64,000 nucleotides of DNA from Constrictibacter sp. MBR-5 (GTDB lineage: Bacteria; Pseudomonadota; Alphaproteobacteria; JAJUGE01). The notes under the pieces are model-generated. The model did not search any database. It was not told the DNA's origin and saw nothing but the letters and a program-made list of their open reading frames with translations. The DNA lies in NCBI RefSeq assembly GCF_040549485.1, contig NZ_JBEPTK010000011.1:62001-126000 (forward strand). The letters run 5' to 3'. Shown here piece by piece: positions 1 through 7,094 of the stretch (positions within the stretch are counted from its first letter, which is position 1; each line of letters begins with the position of its first letter). Position numbers and translations under genes: made by a program.

Positions 1-1
1 G

Positions 2-64
2 GCCGAACAGGCCGCCGGCCTGCACCTGAACGCGTTGCGGGCGGCCGCCGAGCGGAGCGGCTGA
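2..64 (+). CDS. C-terminal tail of an unidentified protein (partial)
   Basis: Only the last 20 codons are inside the window, ending in TGA at 62-64. The visible tail is alanine- and glutamate-rich and looks helical. The family cannot be named from this fragment. It runs toward the convergent nsrR-like gene, 13 bases away. The reading frame is open to the left edge and has the third-position GC bias of neighbouring genes. Confidence 0.5.
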   Translation, partial: AEQAAGLHLNALRAAAERSG

Positions 65-77
65 AGTCGCCGGCCCG

Positions 78-500
78 TCAAGCGGGCTGCAGTCCGAAGG
101 CGTCCGCCAGTTCCCGCTTCGCCAGCAGGTCGGCGAGGCTGTGGCGGTCGAGCACCGCCATGAAGGCGGCCAGCGCCTCGGCCAGCACGCAGGCGAGGCC
201 GCAGCCGGGGGCGAGGATGCAGGTGGCGCAGTCCACCAGGGCGAAATCGTCCTCCATGCGGCGCACCACCTCGCCCACGTTGATCTCCGCCGCCGGACGG
301 GCGAGGCGCACGCCGCCGAAGCGGCCGCGCGCGCTGGTCACGTAGCCGGCACGGCCGAGGTCGTTCACGACCTTCATCAGGTGGTTCTGCGAGATGCCGT
401 AGGCGCGCGCGATCTCGGCGATCGAGCAGAGCGCGTCCGGCTTCGCGCCCAGATAGAGCAGCACCCGCATCGCATAGTCGGTGTAGCGCGTCAGCCGCAT
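78..500 (-). CDS. nsrR: Rrf2-family transcriptional regulator, NsrR type
   Basis: 140-residue regulator, normal length for NsrR, a nitric-oxide-sensing repressor that binds DNA through a winged helix and holds an Fe-S cluster. The N-terminus MRLTRYTDYAMRVLLYLG is the canonical start of the family, so the ATG at 498-500 is preferred over upstream in-frame starts. The winged helix-turn-helix spans about residues 1-80 (SISQ-type recognition helix region near 35-50). The cluster-binding segment has Cys91, Cys94, Cys100 and Cys104; NsrR normally uses three of these. It is divergent from a truncated haemoglobin gene and shares its control region, which fits NO-dependent control of that gene and the downstream cluster. 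The Fe-S state is inferred. Confidence 0.88.
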   Translation of the reverse strand: MRLTRYTDYAMRVLLYLGAKPDALCSIAEIARAYGISQNHLMKVVNDLGRAGYVTSARGRFGGVRLARPAAEINVGEVVRRMEDDFALVDCATCILAPGCGLACVLAEALAAFMAVLDRHSLADLLAKRELADAFGLQPA

Positions 501-552
501 CCGTCGTCCCCGCTGCGGCATCGCGCCGCCACGTCGATATATGCTCTTTCTA

Positions 553-593
553 TACATCTTTGGCGAGCCGCTATATATGTACCAGCTGTACAT
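553..593. promoter_or_regulatory. candidate NsrR operator region between nsrR and the haemoglobin gene
   Basis: The 122-base divergent spacer is much more AT-rich than its surroundings. It contains TACATCTT at 553-560, which reads AAGATGTA on the minus strand and matches the half-site described for NsrR. A palindrome with arms ATGTAC and GTACAT around a 5-base centre lies at 577-593. The palindrome sits about 30 bases before the haemoglobin ATG, where repression would work. Assignment to NsrR rests on position and half-site similarity only. Confidence 0.45.
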
Positions 594-622
594 GATTGGT
601 CGACCTTGATCGGACGAGCGCC

Positions 623-1018
623 ATGGAAGCGGACGCGACGGACATCGACGAAGCCGGACTGAAGCGGCTGGTGGACCGGTTCTACGAGCGGGTACGGGCG
701 GACGCGATGCTCGGCCCCGTTTTCGAGGACGCGGTGGACGACTGGCCGCCGCACCTGGAGAAGCTGGCCGCCTTCTGGTCGTCGGTCGTGCTCCGCACCG
801 GGCGCTACACCGGCAACCCGATGACGGCGCATGCCCGGCATGCCGGGCGCCTGAGCCCGGCGATGTTCGAGCGGTGGCTGGCGCTATGGCGCGGGGCGAC
901 CGCCGAGACGATGGCGCCGGCCGCCGCCGCGCTGCTGCAGGCGCGGGCGGAGCGCATCGCCGAAAGCCTGCAGCTCGCCCTGTTCTTCCGCCCGGGCCGC
1001 AGGCCCGCGCGACCCTGA
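623..1018 (+). CDS. group III truncated haemoglobin
   Basis: 131 residues from the ATG at 623; an in-frame TTG at 596 would start inside the operator palindrome region and is rejected. The order of features fits the group III (trHbP-type) globin fold: VDRFYERVRADAMLGPVFE at the B helix, with the B10 Tyr in RFYERV, then a Trp-containing E/F region with HLEKLAAFWSSV and the proximal-histidine segment HARHAGRLSP. Such proteins bind O2 or NO and are linked with NO detoxification or redox balance. It is the first gene downstream of the shared nsrR control region, which supports an NO-related role. The haem ligand assignment is by motif, not structure. Confidence 0.85.
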   Translation: MEADATDIDEAGLKRLVDRFYERVRADAMLGPVFEDAVDDWPPHLEKLAAFWSSVVLRTGRYTGNPMTAHARHAGRLSPAMFERWLALWRGATAETMAPAAAALLQARAERIAESLQLALFFRPGRRPARP

Positions 1019-1095
1019 AGCCCATAAAACACCGCGATCCGCGCTGCCGCTCCCGTGCCTGGTGGGGACCGGCGCCGGCGTAACAGAGAGTTCCC

Positions 1096-2589
1096 ATGAG
1101 CGAGCATCGTACAGACGCGGATCCCGGCCGGCGCGCGGGCGCCGACGCCCTTCCGCTCGCCGCCGCGGCGACCGCCGCGATGTCCACCCTGCTGTGGCCG
1201 GCTGCAGCTTCCGCGCACGTGAAGTGGTTCGCGCCCTACATCGTCGGCGCCGCACCGGCGCCCGTCGGAGACACGCTGGCCAATAGCTGGTTCTGGCTGG
1301 CCCTCGCACTCGTCCTCGGCTTCTTCCTGGCGACGCGCGCCGTCGAGCGCACCGGCGCCGGCACCGCGATCCTGGCCGGCATGGACCGGGTCACCGACCC
1401 GCTCTGGCGGCGGCTCGACGATTTCCTGCGCGTGGTCATCGCGGCCTTCTTCGTCGCCGTCTTCGCGGTCGGCGGCGTCTACCTGACCCCCGACCTGAAG
1501 ACCCCGGCGGAGTGGGTCTCCTGGCTGCAGCTGCTGATCGCCGCGGGCCTGTTCTCGCGCCGGACGATGCCGTTGTCGGCCGTCGGGATCATCGGCCTGT
1601 GGGTGCTCGCGCTGCGCGACTACGACATCTTCCACCTGCTCGACTACCTGGCGCTCGGCGTCGCCGTCGCCGCCTATCTGGTCCTGGCCGCGTCGGACAG
1701 GCCTGAATGGCGCCGGCACCGGTTCGAGGTGCTGCGCTGGGGCGTGGCGATCGCGCTGATGTGGTCGAGCCTGGAGAAGTTCGCCTACCCGGACTGGTTC
1801 TATCCGCTGGTCGAGGAGAAGCCGTTCCTCACCTTCGGCATGCCGCGCGACGTCTTCATCCCGATGGCCGGCGTGGCGGAGTTCACCATGGGCTTCGGCC
1901 TGCTCTGGACGCCGCTGGTGCGCCGGATGTCGGCGGTGGCGCTCTTCGTCATCTTCAACGCCGCCGTCTATCCGTTCGGCCGGATCGACCTGATCGGCCA
2001 CGCGCTGATCATGGCGATCATCGTCGCCATCGCCGCCGACCACACGCGCGACCTCCACGTCCTGCCGTCGCTGCGCCGCTCCTTCGCCGGCGTGCCGGGC
2101 GGACTGGCCGCAGCACTGGCAGTCTTCGTCGCCGGCTATTGGGGGCTGCACATGGCGCTGTACGGAATCGGCGGCGTGGCCGTCGCCGCACTGCCGGAGC
2201 GGGCGACCCACTCCTACAGCGCCGAGCACCCGCACGGCCCGCAGGCCCTGGCCAGCATCGGGGTCGATGCCGGCCGTGCCGCACCCGCCGCGCGCCGCCC
2301 GGGCGATCGCGCCACCGACCGCGCAATGGCGGAAAACCGCGTGATCATGGACAGGATGCACGCCGCCATGGCGGAGGCCGCCGCCTCCGGCGACCCCGAC
2401 ATCGACTTCGTGCGCGGCATGATCCCGCATCACCAGGCCGCGGTGGAGATGGCGGAGGTGCAGTTGCGCTATGGCAGCGACCCCGCGAACCGGGAGCTGG
2501 CGCTGCACATCATCGAGGAGCAGCGGCGCGAGATCGACGCCATGCGCGAGTGGCTGCGCGAGCGCGGCATCGCGCCCGCATCGGACTGA
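1096..2589 (+). CDS. polytopic DoxX-like membrane protein with C-terminal DUF305 domain
   Basis: 497 residues. After a short leader come about eight hydrophobic segments between residues 65 and 370, with loops resembling DoxX/quinol-associated membrane proteins (AHVKWFAPYIV near residue 40, YPDWFYPLVEEKPFL in a mid loop). Residues 408-497 form a DUF305 helical bundle with the diagnostic MIPHHQAAVEMA motif, a His-rich metal-binding signature; DUF305 proteins are usually small, separate periplasmic proteins. The gene lies 77 bases after the haemoglobin gene and 22 before the next, so it is likely cotranscribed. The fusion suggests an inner-membrane protein carrying a metal-binding tail. The actual substrate or redox role is unknown. 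Confidence 0.75.
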   Translation: MSEHRTDADPGRRAGADALPLAAAATAAMSTLLWPAAASAHVKWFAPYIVGAAPAPVGDTLANSWFWLALALVLGFFLATRAVERTGAGTAILAGMDRVTDPLWRRLDDFLRVVIAAFFVAVFAVGGVYLTPDLKTPAEWVSWLQLLIAAGLFSRRTMPLSAVGIIGLWVLALRDYDIFHLLDYLALGVAVAAYLVLAASDRPEWRRHRFEVLRWGVAIALMWSSLEKFAYPDWFYPLVEEKPFLTFGMPRDVFIPMAGVAEFTMGFGLLWTPLVRRMSAVALFVIFNAAVYPFGRIDLIGHALIMAIIVAIAADHTRDLHVLPSLRRSFAGVPGGLAAALAVFVAGYWGLHMALYGIGGVAVAALPERATHSYSAEHPHGPQALASIGVDAGRAAPAARRPGDRATDRAMAENRVIMDRMHAAMAEAAASGDPDIDFVRGMIPHHQAAVEMAEVQLRYGSDPANRELALHIIEEQRREIDAMREWLRERGIAPASD

Positions 2590-2611
2590 TCCCGCAGCAG
2601 GGAGGACGAAG

Positions 2612-3007
2612 ATGGCGAAGGACCGCACACACCGGCCCGGCGAGGAGCGCGGGAAAGACGGGCGCGGAGAAGACGGGCAGGAAGCGGAGGGCTTCAGCTC
2701 GCCGCCCTGCTTCATGCACGAACTGGCACCGGAATATCTGGGCTATATGGGCGCCGCCGAACTGGACGACCTGCTGTCGCGGATCGAGGGCCTCGTCGCC
2801 AGCGGCGGCGGCGTTGTCGCGGGACGCCTGTGCGCGGCGCTGCGGCACGGCACGGCACCGCGCATTGACGGCCTCTCGGCCGAGGCGAAGCGCCGCGGAG
2901 CGGCACTGCTGGACGAAACCCTGATGCGCATCCAGCCGTCCCCGGTGCGCGACGGCCTGGAGGCGCTGCGCCGGCGCCTGGCCGCGGCAGACGACGCGAC
3001 ACCATGA
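2612..3007 (+). CDS. small conserved cytoplasmic protein with SPPCFMHE motif (DUF6306-like)
   Basis: 131 residues, started at the ATG at 2612 because GGAGGA lies at 2601-2606 with good spacing. A charged, disordered N-terminus (about residues 1-28) precedes the motif SPPCFMHELAPEYLGY and a helical C-terminal part. I associate this motif with DUF6306, a small family of unknown function often found beside NO- or haemoglobin-related genes; that link is from memory and not checked. It sits between the DUF305 membrane protein and the PAS protein with short gaps, so a shared transcript is likely. The single Cys and the His of the motif could bind metal, but this is speculation. Confidence 0.65.
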   Translation: MAKDRTHRPGEERGKDGRGEDGQEAEGFSSPPCFMHELAPEYLGYMGAAELDDLLSRIEGLVASGGGVVAGRLCAALRHGTAPRIDGLSAEAKRRGAALLDETLMRIQPSPVRDGLEALRRRLAAADDATP

Positions 3008-3044
3008 GGAAACCTTCCACCCAACGACCAAGGCAGGCCGAACC

Positions 3045-3497
3045 ATGCCCACCGATACGCCCCCCGACACGCTCTCCGCCCCGGACGCCGCACGCCTCGC
3101 GCAGGCCCTGCTCCACGGACCCGACGCCGTCGTCTTCTCCGATCGCGAAGGCATCATCCGCTTCTGGAACGCGGCGGCGGAGCGGCTGTTCGGCTTCGCC
3201 GCCGCCGAGGCGGTCGGCCGGTCGCTCGACATCATCATCCCGGAGCGCCAGCGCGCGGTTCACTGGAGCGGCTACGCCACGGTGATGGAGACGGGCCGCA
3301 GCCGCTACGGTGCCGGCGACGTCCTGAGTGTCCCCGCCCTGCACAAGGACGGCCGCCGCCTCTCGGTGGAGTTCACCATCGCCATGCTGCACGCCGGGGA
3401 CGGCGGGGTCGACGGCATCGCCGCGATCATGCGCGACAACACCGCCCGCTTCGAGGAGGTGAAGGCGCTGCGGCGCCAGGCGTCCGGCCGCGGCTGA
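3045..3497 (+). CDS. single-domain PAS sensor protein
   Basis: 150 residues consisting almost wholly of one PAS fold (about residues 20-135): start of the domain ALLHGPDAVVFSDREGIIRF, then WNAAAERLFGF and the GRSLDIIIPERQRAVHW segment typical of haem or flavin PAS families, ending in an AAIMRDNT strand. No output domain follows. It is the last gene of the apparent NsrR/haemoglobin cluster, 37 bases after the SPPCFMHE gene, and converges on an acetyltransferase. Stand-alone PAS proteins in such clusters may signal gas or redox state through a partner; which partner is not visible. The cofactor cannot be decided from sequence. Confidence 0.8.
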   Translation: MPTDTPPDTLSAPDAARLAQALLHGPDAVVFSDREGIIRFWNAAAERLFGFAAAEAVGRSLDIIIPERQRAVHWSGYATVMETGRSRYGAGDVLSVPALHKDGRRLSVEFTIAMLHAGDGGVDGIAAIMRDNTARFEEVKALRRQASGRG

Positions 3498-3515
3498 ACG
3501 CGTGGGCCCGCGGCA

Positions 3516-4046
3516 TCATCCGGCAGCGGGCGGCGCGTCCGGGTCGGTGCGGTCGTCGAGGATGAGCTGCAGGAAAGCGAGATCGAGCCAGCGGCCGAAC
3601 TTCGCGCCGGCCTGGGGCAACAGCCCGACGCGCTCGAAGCCCAGCGTCTCGTGCAGGCGGATCGACGGGGCGTTGCCCGCCTCGATACCGCCGACCATCA
3701 CGTGCTTGCCGAGCGCGCGGGCGCGGGCGATCAGCGCCACCATCAGCGCCCGGCCGACCCCGCCCCGGCGCCGGTCGCCGCGCACATAGACCGAGTGCTC
3801 CACCGTGTGGCGGTAGCCGTCGAAGGCGCGCCAGTCGCCGAACGAGGCGTAGCCCAGCACGGTGCCGTCGTCGTCGACTGCGACCAGCACGGGATAGCCC
3901 TGGCACCGCCGGTCGGCGAGCCACGCCGCGCGGTTCGCCGCGTCGACCACCGTCTCGTTCCAGATCGCGGTGGTATTGGCGACGGCGTCGTTGTAGATCG
4001 CCGTGATCCCGTCGATGTCGCCTTCGCCCGCGTCGCGGATCTGCAT
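3516..4046 (-). CDS. GNAT acetyltransferase, phosphinothricin acetyltransferase-like
   Basis: 176 residues, the usual size of the Pat/Bar-like branch of GNAT enzymes, which transfer acetyl from acetyl-CoA to small amines such as phosphinothricin or methionine derivatives. Family signatures include IRDAGEGDIDGITAIYND at the N-terminus, the HTVEHSVYV strand, the acetyl-CoA loop RRRGGVGRAL (residues about 92-101) and the HETLGFERVG C-terminal motif. The ATG at 4044-4046 gives the standard N-terminus. It stands alone between the PAS gene (convergent) and the chemotaxis operon. A second paralogue of the same branch is at 24755-25309. The true substrate is unknown. Confidence 0.85.
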   Translation of the reverse strand: MQIRDAGEGDIDGITAIYNDAVANTTAIWNETVVDAANRAAWLADRRCQGYPVLVAVDDDGTVLGYASFGDWRAFDGYRHTVEHSVYVRGDRRRGGVGRALMVALIARARALGKHVMVGGIEAGNAPSIRLHETLGFERVGLLPQAGAKFGRWLDLAFLQLILDDRTDPDAPPAAG

Positions 4047-4234
4047 GCCGTCCTCCGCCGTGTCCGGTGGACGGTATAGCGCAGCCGCGGGCCGCGCGGG
4101 ACGCTCTCGATCGGCATGCGCGACAGCATGCGGGCTGGCCCGAGACGGAAAACCCGGGCGCGCACGGCGGCCTCGCGGCGCCGGTGCGGCCCGGGCATCC
4201 GCCCCCGACCGATGTGGACGAAGCGTGGGCGGGG

Positions 4235-5071
4235 CTACCCCGCCGCGCGCATGGCGCCCGGATCGACGACGGCGTAGAGGCCGCGCTGGGCGGGCACCGG
4301 CTGGAACCGGCTGCTGATGCCGAGCACCGTCTCGGCACCGCCGAGATAGAGGTGGCCGTCCGCGGCGAGCACCTTGGCGATGCCGTCGAGAATGCGCGTC
4401 TTCGTGTCCGTATCGAAGTAGATCAGGACGTTGCGGCAGAAGACCACGTCGAAGCTGCCGAGCGAGGCCGGGTCGGTCAGCAGGTTGAACGGCCGGTAGC
4501 TGACCATCGAGCGGATCTCGGGCTTCAGCTGCCACTTGTCGCCCTGCTGGACGAAGTACTTCACCAGCAGCTGGATCGGCAGGCCGCGCTGCACCTCGAA
4601 CTGCGAGTAGACTCCCTCCTTGGCGATGCGGAGCACCTCGTTGGAGACGTCCGTCGCCAGGATCTCGACCCGCCAGCCGGCGAGCTGTGCCGCGGCCTCC
4701 TTGCAGAGCATGGCGATCGAGTAGGGCTCCTGGCCGGTCGAGCTGGCCGCGCACCAGATGCGGATCTGCTTGCGGGCCGCCCGGGCCTTCAGCAGCGCGG
4801 GCAGGACGTAGTCCTTGAACTGGTCGAAGGGCTTCTTGTCGCGAAAGAAGAAGGTTTCGTTCGTGACCATCGCCTCGACGACCTCGCGCACCCGGTCGGC
4901 GCGCGTGTCCTTCATCAGTTCGCGCACGAAGGCGTCGGCGGTGCCGCAACCCTGTTTGCGGGCGATCGGGGCCAGGCGGCTTTCGACCAGGTAGGCCTTG
5001 TCGGCCGACAGGACGAGCCCGCATTCCTTGCGGACGAGCTTTGCGACGAAGTCGAATTCCTGCGGCGTCAT
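4235..5071 (-). CDS. cheR: chemotaxis protein methyltransferase CheR
   Basis: 278 residues. CheR methylates glutamates on chemoreceptors with S-adenosylmethionine as part of adaptation. The N-terminal helical CheR domain (about 1-70) ends in VTNETFFFRDKKPFDQF, followed by the Rossmann methyltransferase with IWCAASSTGQEPYSIAML (SAM-binding loop, about 105-122), ILATDVSNEVL and FDVVFCRNVLIYFD (about 208-220). The start ATG overlaps the cheB stop (ATGA), showing translational coupling. It is the last gene of the minus-strand chemotaxis operon. Confidence 0.95.
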   Translation of the reverse strand: MTPQEFDFVAKLVRKECGLVLSADKAYLVESRLAPIARKQGCGTADAFVRELMKDTRADRVREVVEAMVTNETFFFRDKKPFDQFKDYVLPALLKARAARKQIRIWCAASSTGQEPYSIAMLCKEAAAQLAGWRVEILATDVSNEVLRIAKEGVYSQFEVQRGLPIQLLVKYFVQQGDKWQLKPEIRSMVSYRPFNLLTDPASLGSFDVVFCRNVLIYFDTDTKTRILDGIAKVLAADGHLYLGGAETVLGISSRFQPVPAQRGLYAVVDPGAMRAAG

Positions 5072-6213
5072 CGTTCTGCTCCGCCCGCGATCCGCGCCAG
5101 ACGCGGTCCCATTTCTGAAAGTGCGAGGATCTCGCTGCACACGCCCGCGCGCGCCACGGCGCCGGGCATACCCCAGACGACGCTGGTCGCCTCGTCCTGG
5201 GCCAGCACCTTGCCGCCCGCCTGCACGACCGTGCGGCAGCCGCCGAGGCCGTCGCTGCCCATGCCGGTCAGGATCACCGCGAGGACGCCGTCGCCCCAGA
5301 CCGCGGACATGCTGCGCAGCATCGGGTCGACCGACGGTCGGCAGAAATTCTCGCGCGGGCCCTGGTCGAGCTTGATGAAGCGGCCGCCGTCGCGCGCCAC
5401 CACGCTCATGTGGTGGTCGCCCGGGGCGAGATAGATCCGCCCGCCGGCCACCGGCTCGCCGTCGACCGCCTCGGCGCAGGGCATCGAGGCGACGCGGCCG
5501 ATATGCTCGGCCAGGATGGTCGTGAAGGTCGCCGGCATGTGCTGGGTGATCAGGATCGGCTGGCGCATCGGCGCCAAGCCGCCCAGGACCTTCAGCAGCG
5601 CCTGCGGCCCGCCGGTCGAGCTGCCGATGCCGATGACCGTCGGCGGCCGCAGCCACTGGGTGGGACGCAGCACCGGCGCCGCGGGCGCCGCGGCCTGCTT
5701 CGGCACCGCCGCCACCCTGCCGGGCGTCGGCGCGGCGGAAGCCGGCACCCGCTGGCGCCGCCGGGCGCCGAGCGTCAGCACCTTCTCGGTCAGGTCGCGG
5801 CGGAAGTCGTCGGCGGTGTTCACCTCGCGCGACGTCGTCGGCTTGGCGACATAGTCGGCGGCACCGGCCGACAGGGCGCGGATGCTGACTTCGGCGTTCT
5901 TCCGGGTCAGCGTCGACGCCATGATGATCTGCAGGTTGGGGTCCTTGCGGATCAGCAGCGGCAGCGCCGTCAGCCCGTCCATCACCGGCATCTCGATGTC
6001 GAGCACCACGACCTCGACCTCGTTGCGGTCGAGCGCCTTGATGGCCAGCTCGCCGTTGGCGACCGTGGTGACGACGGCGATGCGCGGGTCGGCCTCGAGG
6101 ATGCGGGCGATCAAGCCGCGGATGACGAGGGAGTCCTCGACCACCATGACACGATAGGGGGACTCCGCCCGTCCAGGCGGGGCCGTGGCCCGCCGCGGCT
6201 CTGCGGCGGCCAT
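5068..6213 (-). CDS. cheB: chemotaxis response regulator protein-glutamate methylesterase CheB
   Basis: 381 residues. It removes methyl groups from, and may deamidate, chemoreceptors. The receiver domain (about 20-140) has the phospho-acceptor Asp72 in VVVLDIEMPVMDG and the Lys124 region YVAKP. An Ala/Pro-rich linker of about 45 residues follows. The methylesterase domain (about 190-378) shows the triad Ser199 in GIGSSTGGPQ, His225 in ITQHMPATF and Asp321 in GMGSDG. The start overlaps the cheY stop by one base (TGATG) and the stop overlaps the cheR start, so all three are translationally coupled. Confidence 0.95.
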   Translation of the reverse strand: MAAAEPRRATAPPGRAESPYRVMVVEDSLVIRGLIARILEADPRIAVVTTVANGELAIKALDRNEVEVVVLDIEMPVMDGLTALPLLIRKDPNLQIIMASTLTRKNAEVSIRALSAGAADYVAKPTTSREVNTADDFRRDLTEKVLTLGARRRQRVPASAAPTPGRVAAVPKQAAAPAAPVLRPTQWLRPPTVIGIGSSTGGPQALLKVLGGLAPMRQPILITQHMPATFTTILAEHIGRVASMPCAEAVDGEPVAGGRIYLAPGDHHMSVVARDGGRFIKLDQGPRENFCRPSVDPMLRSMSAVWGDGVLAVILTGMGSDGLGGCRTVVQAGGKVLAQDEATSVVWGMPGAVARAGVCSEILALSEMGPRLARIAGGAER

Positions 6214-6578
6214 CAGAGCAGTCCCGCCTGCTCGAACTTCGCTTCGACGATTTCCTTGTCGAAGGGCTTCATGATGTATTCGTTGGCGCCCGCCGCCAGC
6301 GCTTCCTGGATGAAGCTGAAGTCCTTCTCGGTCGTGCAGAAGACGACGATCGGCTCGGCGCCGCCGTTGACGCGGCGCAGCCGGCGCAGGAAGTCGATGC
6401 CGTTCATCACCGGCATGTTCCAGTCGAGCAGCACCGCATCGGGCATGTGCGCCACGCACTTCGCCAGCGCCACCTTGCCGTCCTCCGCCTCCTCGACCTC
6501 GAACTCGAGGCCTTCGAGGATCTTGCGGGCAACCATGCGGACGACCTTGGAGTCGTCGACGACGAGACAGGTCTTCAT
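6213..6578 (-). CDS. cheY: chemotaxis response regulator CheY
   Basis: 121-residue single receiver domain that, when phosphorylated by CheA, acts on the flagellar switch or as a phosphate sink. Acidic pocket VVDDS near residue 7, phospho-acceptor Asp52 in LLDWNMPVMNG, the Thr in VFCTTEKD and Lys in IMKPFD are all present. The start at 6576-6578 is preferred because CGGAGGAA lies just upstream with good spacing; an in-frame ATG at 6591 would begin inside that ribosome-binding site. Located between cheW and cheB. Confidence 0.93.
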   Translation of the reverse strand: MKTCLVVDDSKVVRMVARKILEGLEFEVEEAEDGKVALAKCVAHMPDAVLLDWNMPVMNGIDFLRRLRRVNGGAEPIVVFCTTEKDFSFIQEALAAGANEYIMKPFDKEIVEAKFEQAGLL

Positions 6579-6608
6579 CATTTCCTCCGGCATCTCGCTT
6601 TCAGGTGC

Positions 6609-7094
6609 TCAGGCCGCTTCAGCCGTGCGGATGCCGTCGAGCACGCGGGCGACGTTCAGGACCAGCAGCAGCTGGCCGTCCAGGCGGTAGATCCCGTCGC
6701 AGACCTCGCGCCAGAGCTGGCGCAGCGTCGGCGGCGTCGCTTCGAAGCTGTCGGGCGACAGGGTCATCACCTCGCCGACCGAGTCGACGAGCAGGCTGTA
6801 GAGCTCGCCCTCGCGCTCGGTCACGACGCTCATGCTCTTGCTGGGCTCGGCGCAGGGCGGCAGGCCCAGGCAGCTGCGCAGGTCGATGGCGGTGACGATC
6901 CGGCCGCGCAGGTTCAGCGAACCAGCGATCGCCTTCGGCGCCAGCGGGATGCGCACGATGCGCTGCGGGTTCAGGACGTCCTGGGCATGCAGCACGGGGA
7001 TGCCGAACAGCTGGCCGCCCACGGTGACGGTGATCAGGTGGCCCGAGGCGGCGTCCGCCGCCGCGTCGTCCTTCTTGATGTATGCCGGGCTCAT
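6609..7094 (-). CDS. cheW: chemotaxis coupling protein CheW
   Basis: 161 residues forming one CheW SH3-like double-barrel domain. It bridges chemoreceptors to CheA. Motifs: LITVTVGGQLFGIPVLHAQDVL near the N-terminus, then GSLNLRGRIVTAIDLRSCLG, the most conserved part, and VDSVGEVMTLSPDSFE. Length is ordinary. Its ATG overlaps the cheA stop (ATGA), giving tight stoichiometric coupling. Since CheA here already contains two CheW-like domains, this separate CheW presumably supplies the canonical ring partner. Confidence 0.93.
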   Translation of the reverse strand: MSPAYIKKDDAAADAASGHLITVTVGGQLFGIPVLHAQDVLNPQRIVRIPLAPKAIAGSLNLRGRIVTAIDLRSCLGLPPCAEPSKSMSVVTEREGELYSLLVDSVGEVMTLSPDSFEATPPTLRQLWREVCDGIYRLDGQLLLVLNVARVLDGIRTAEAA

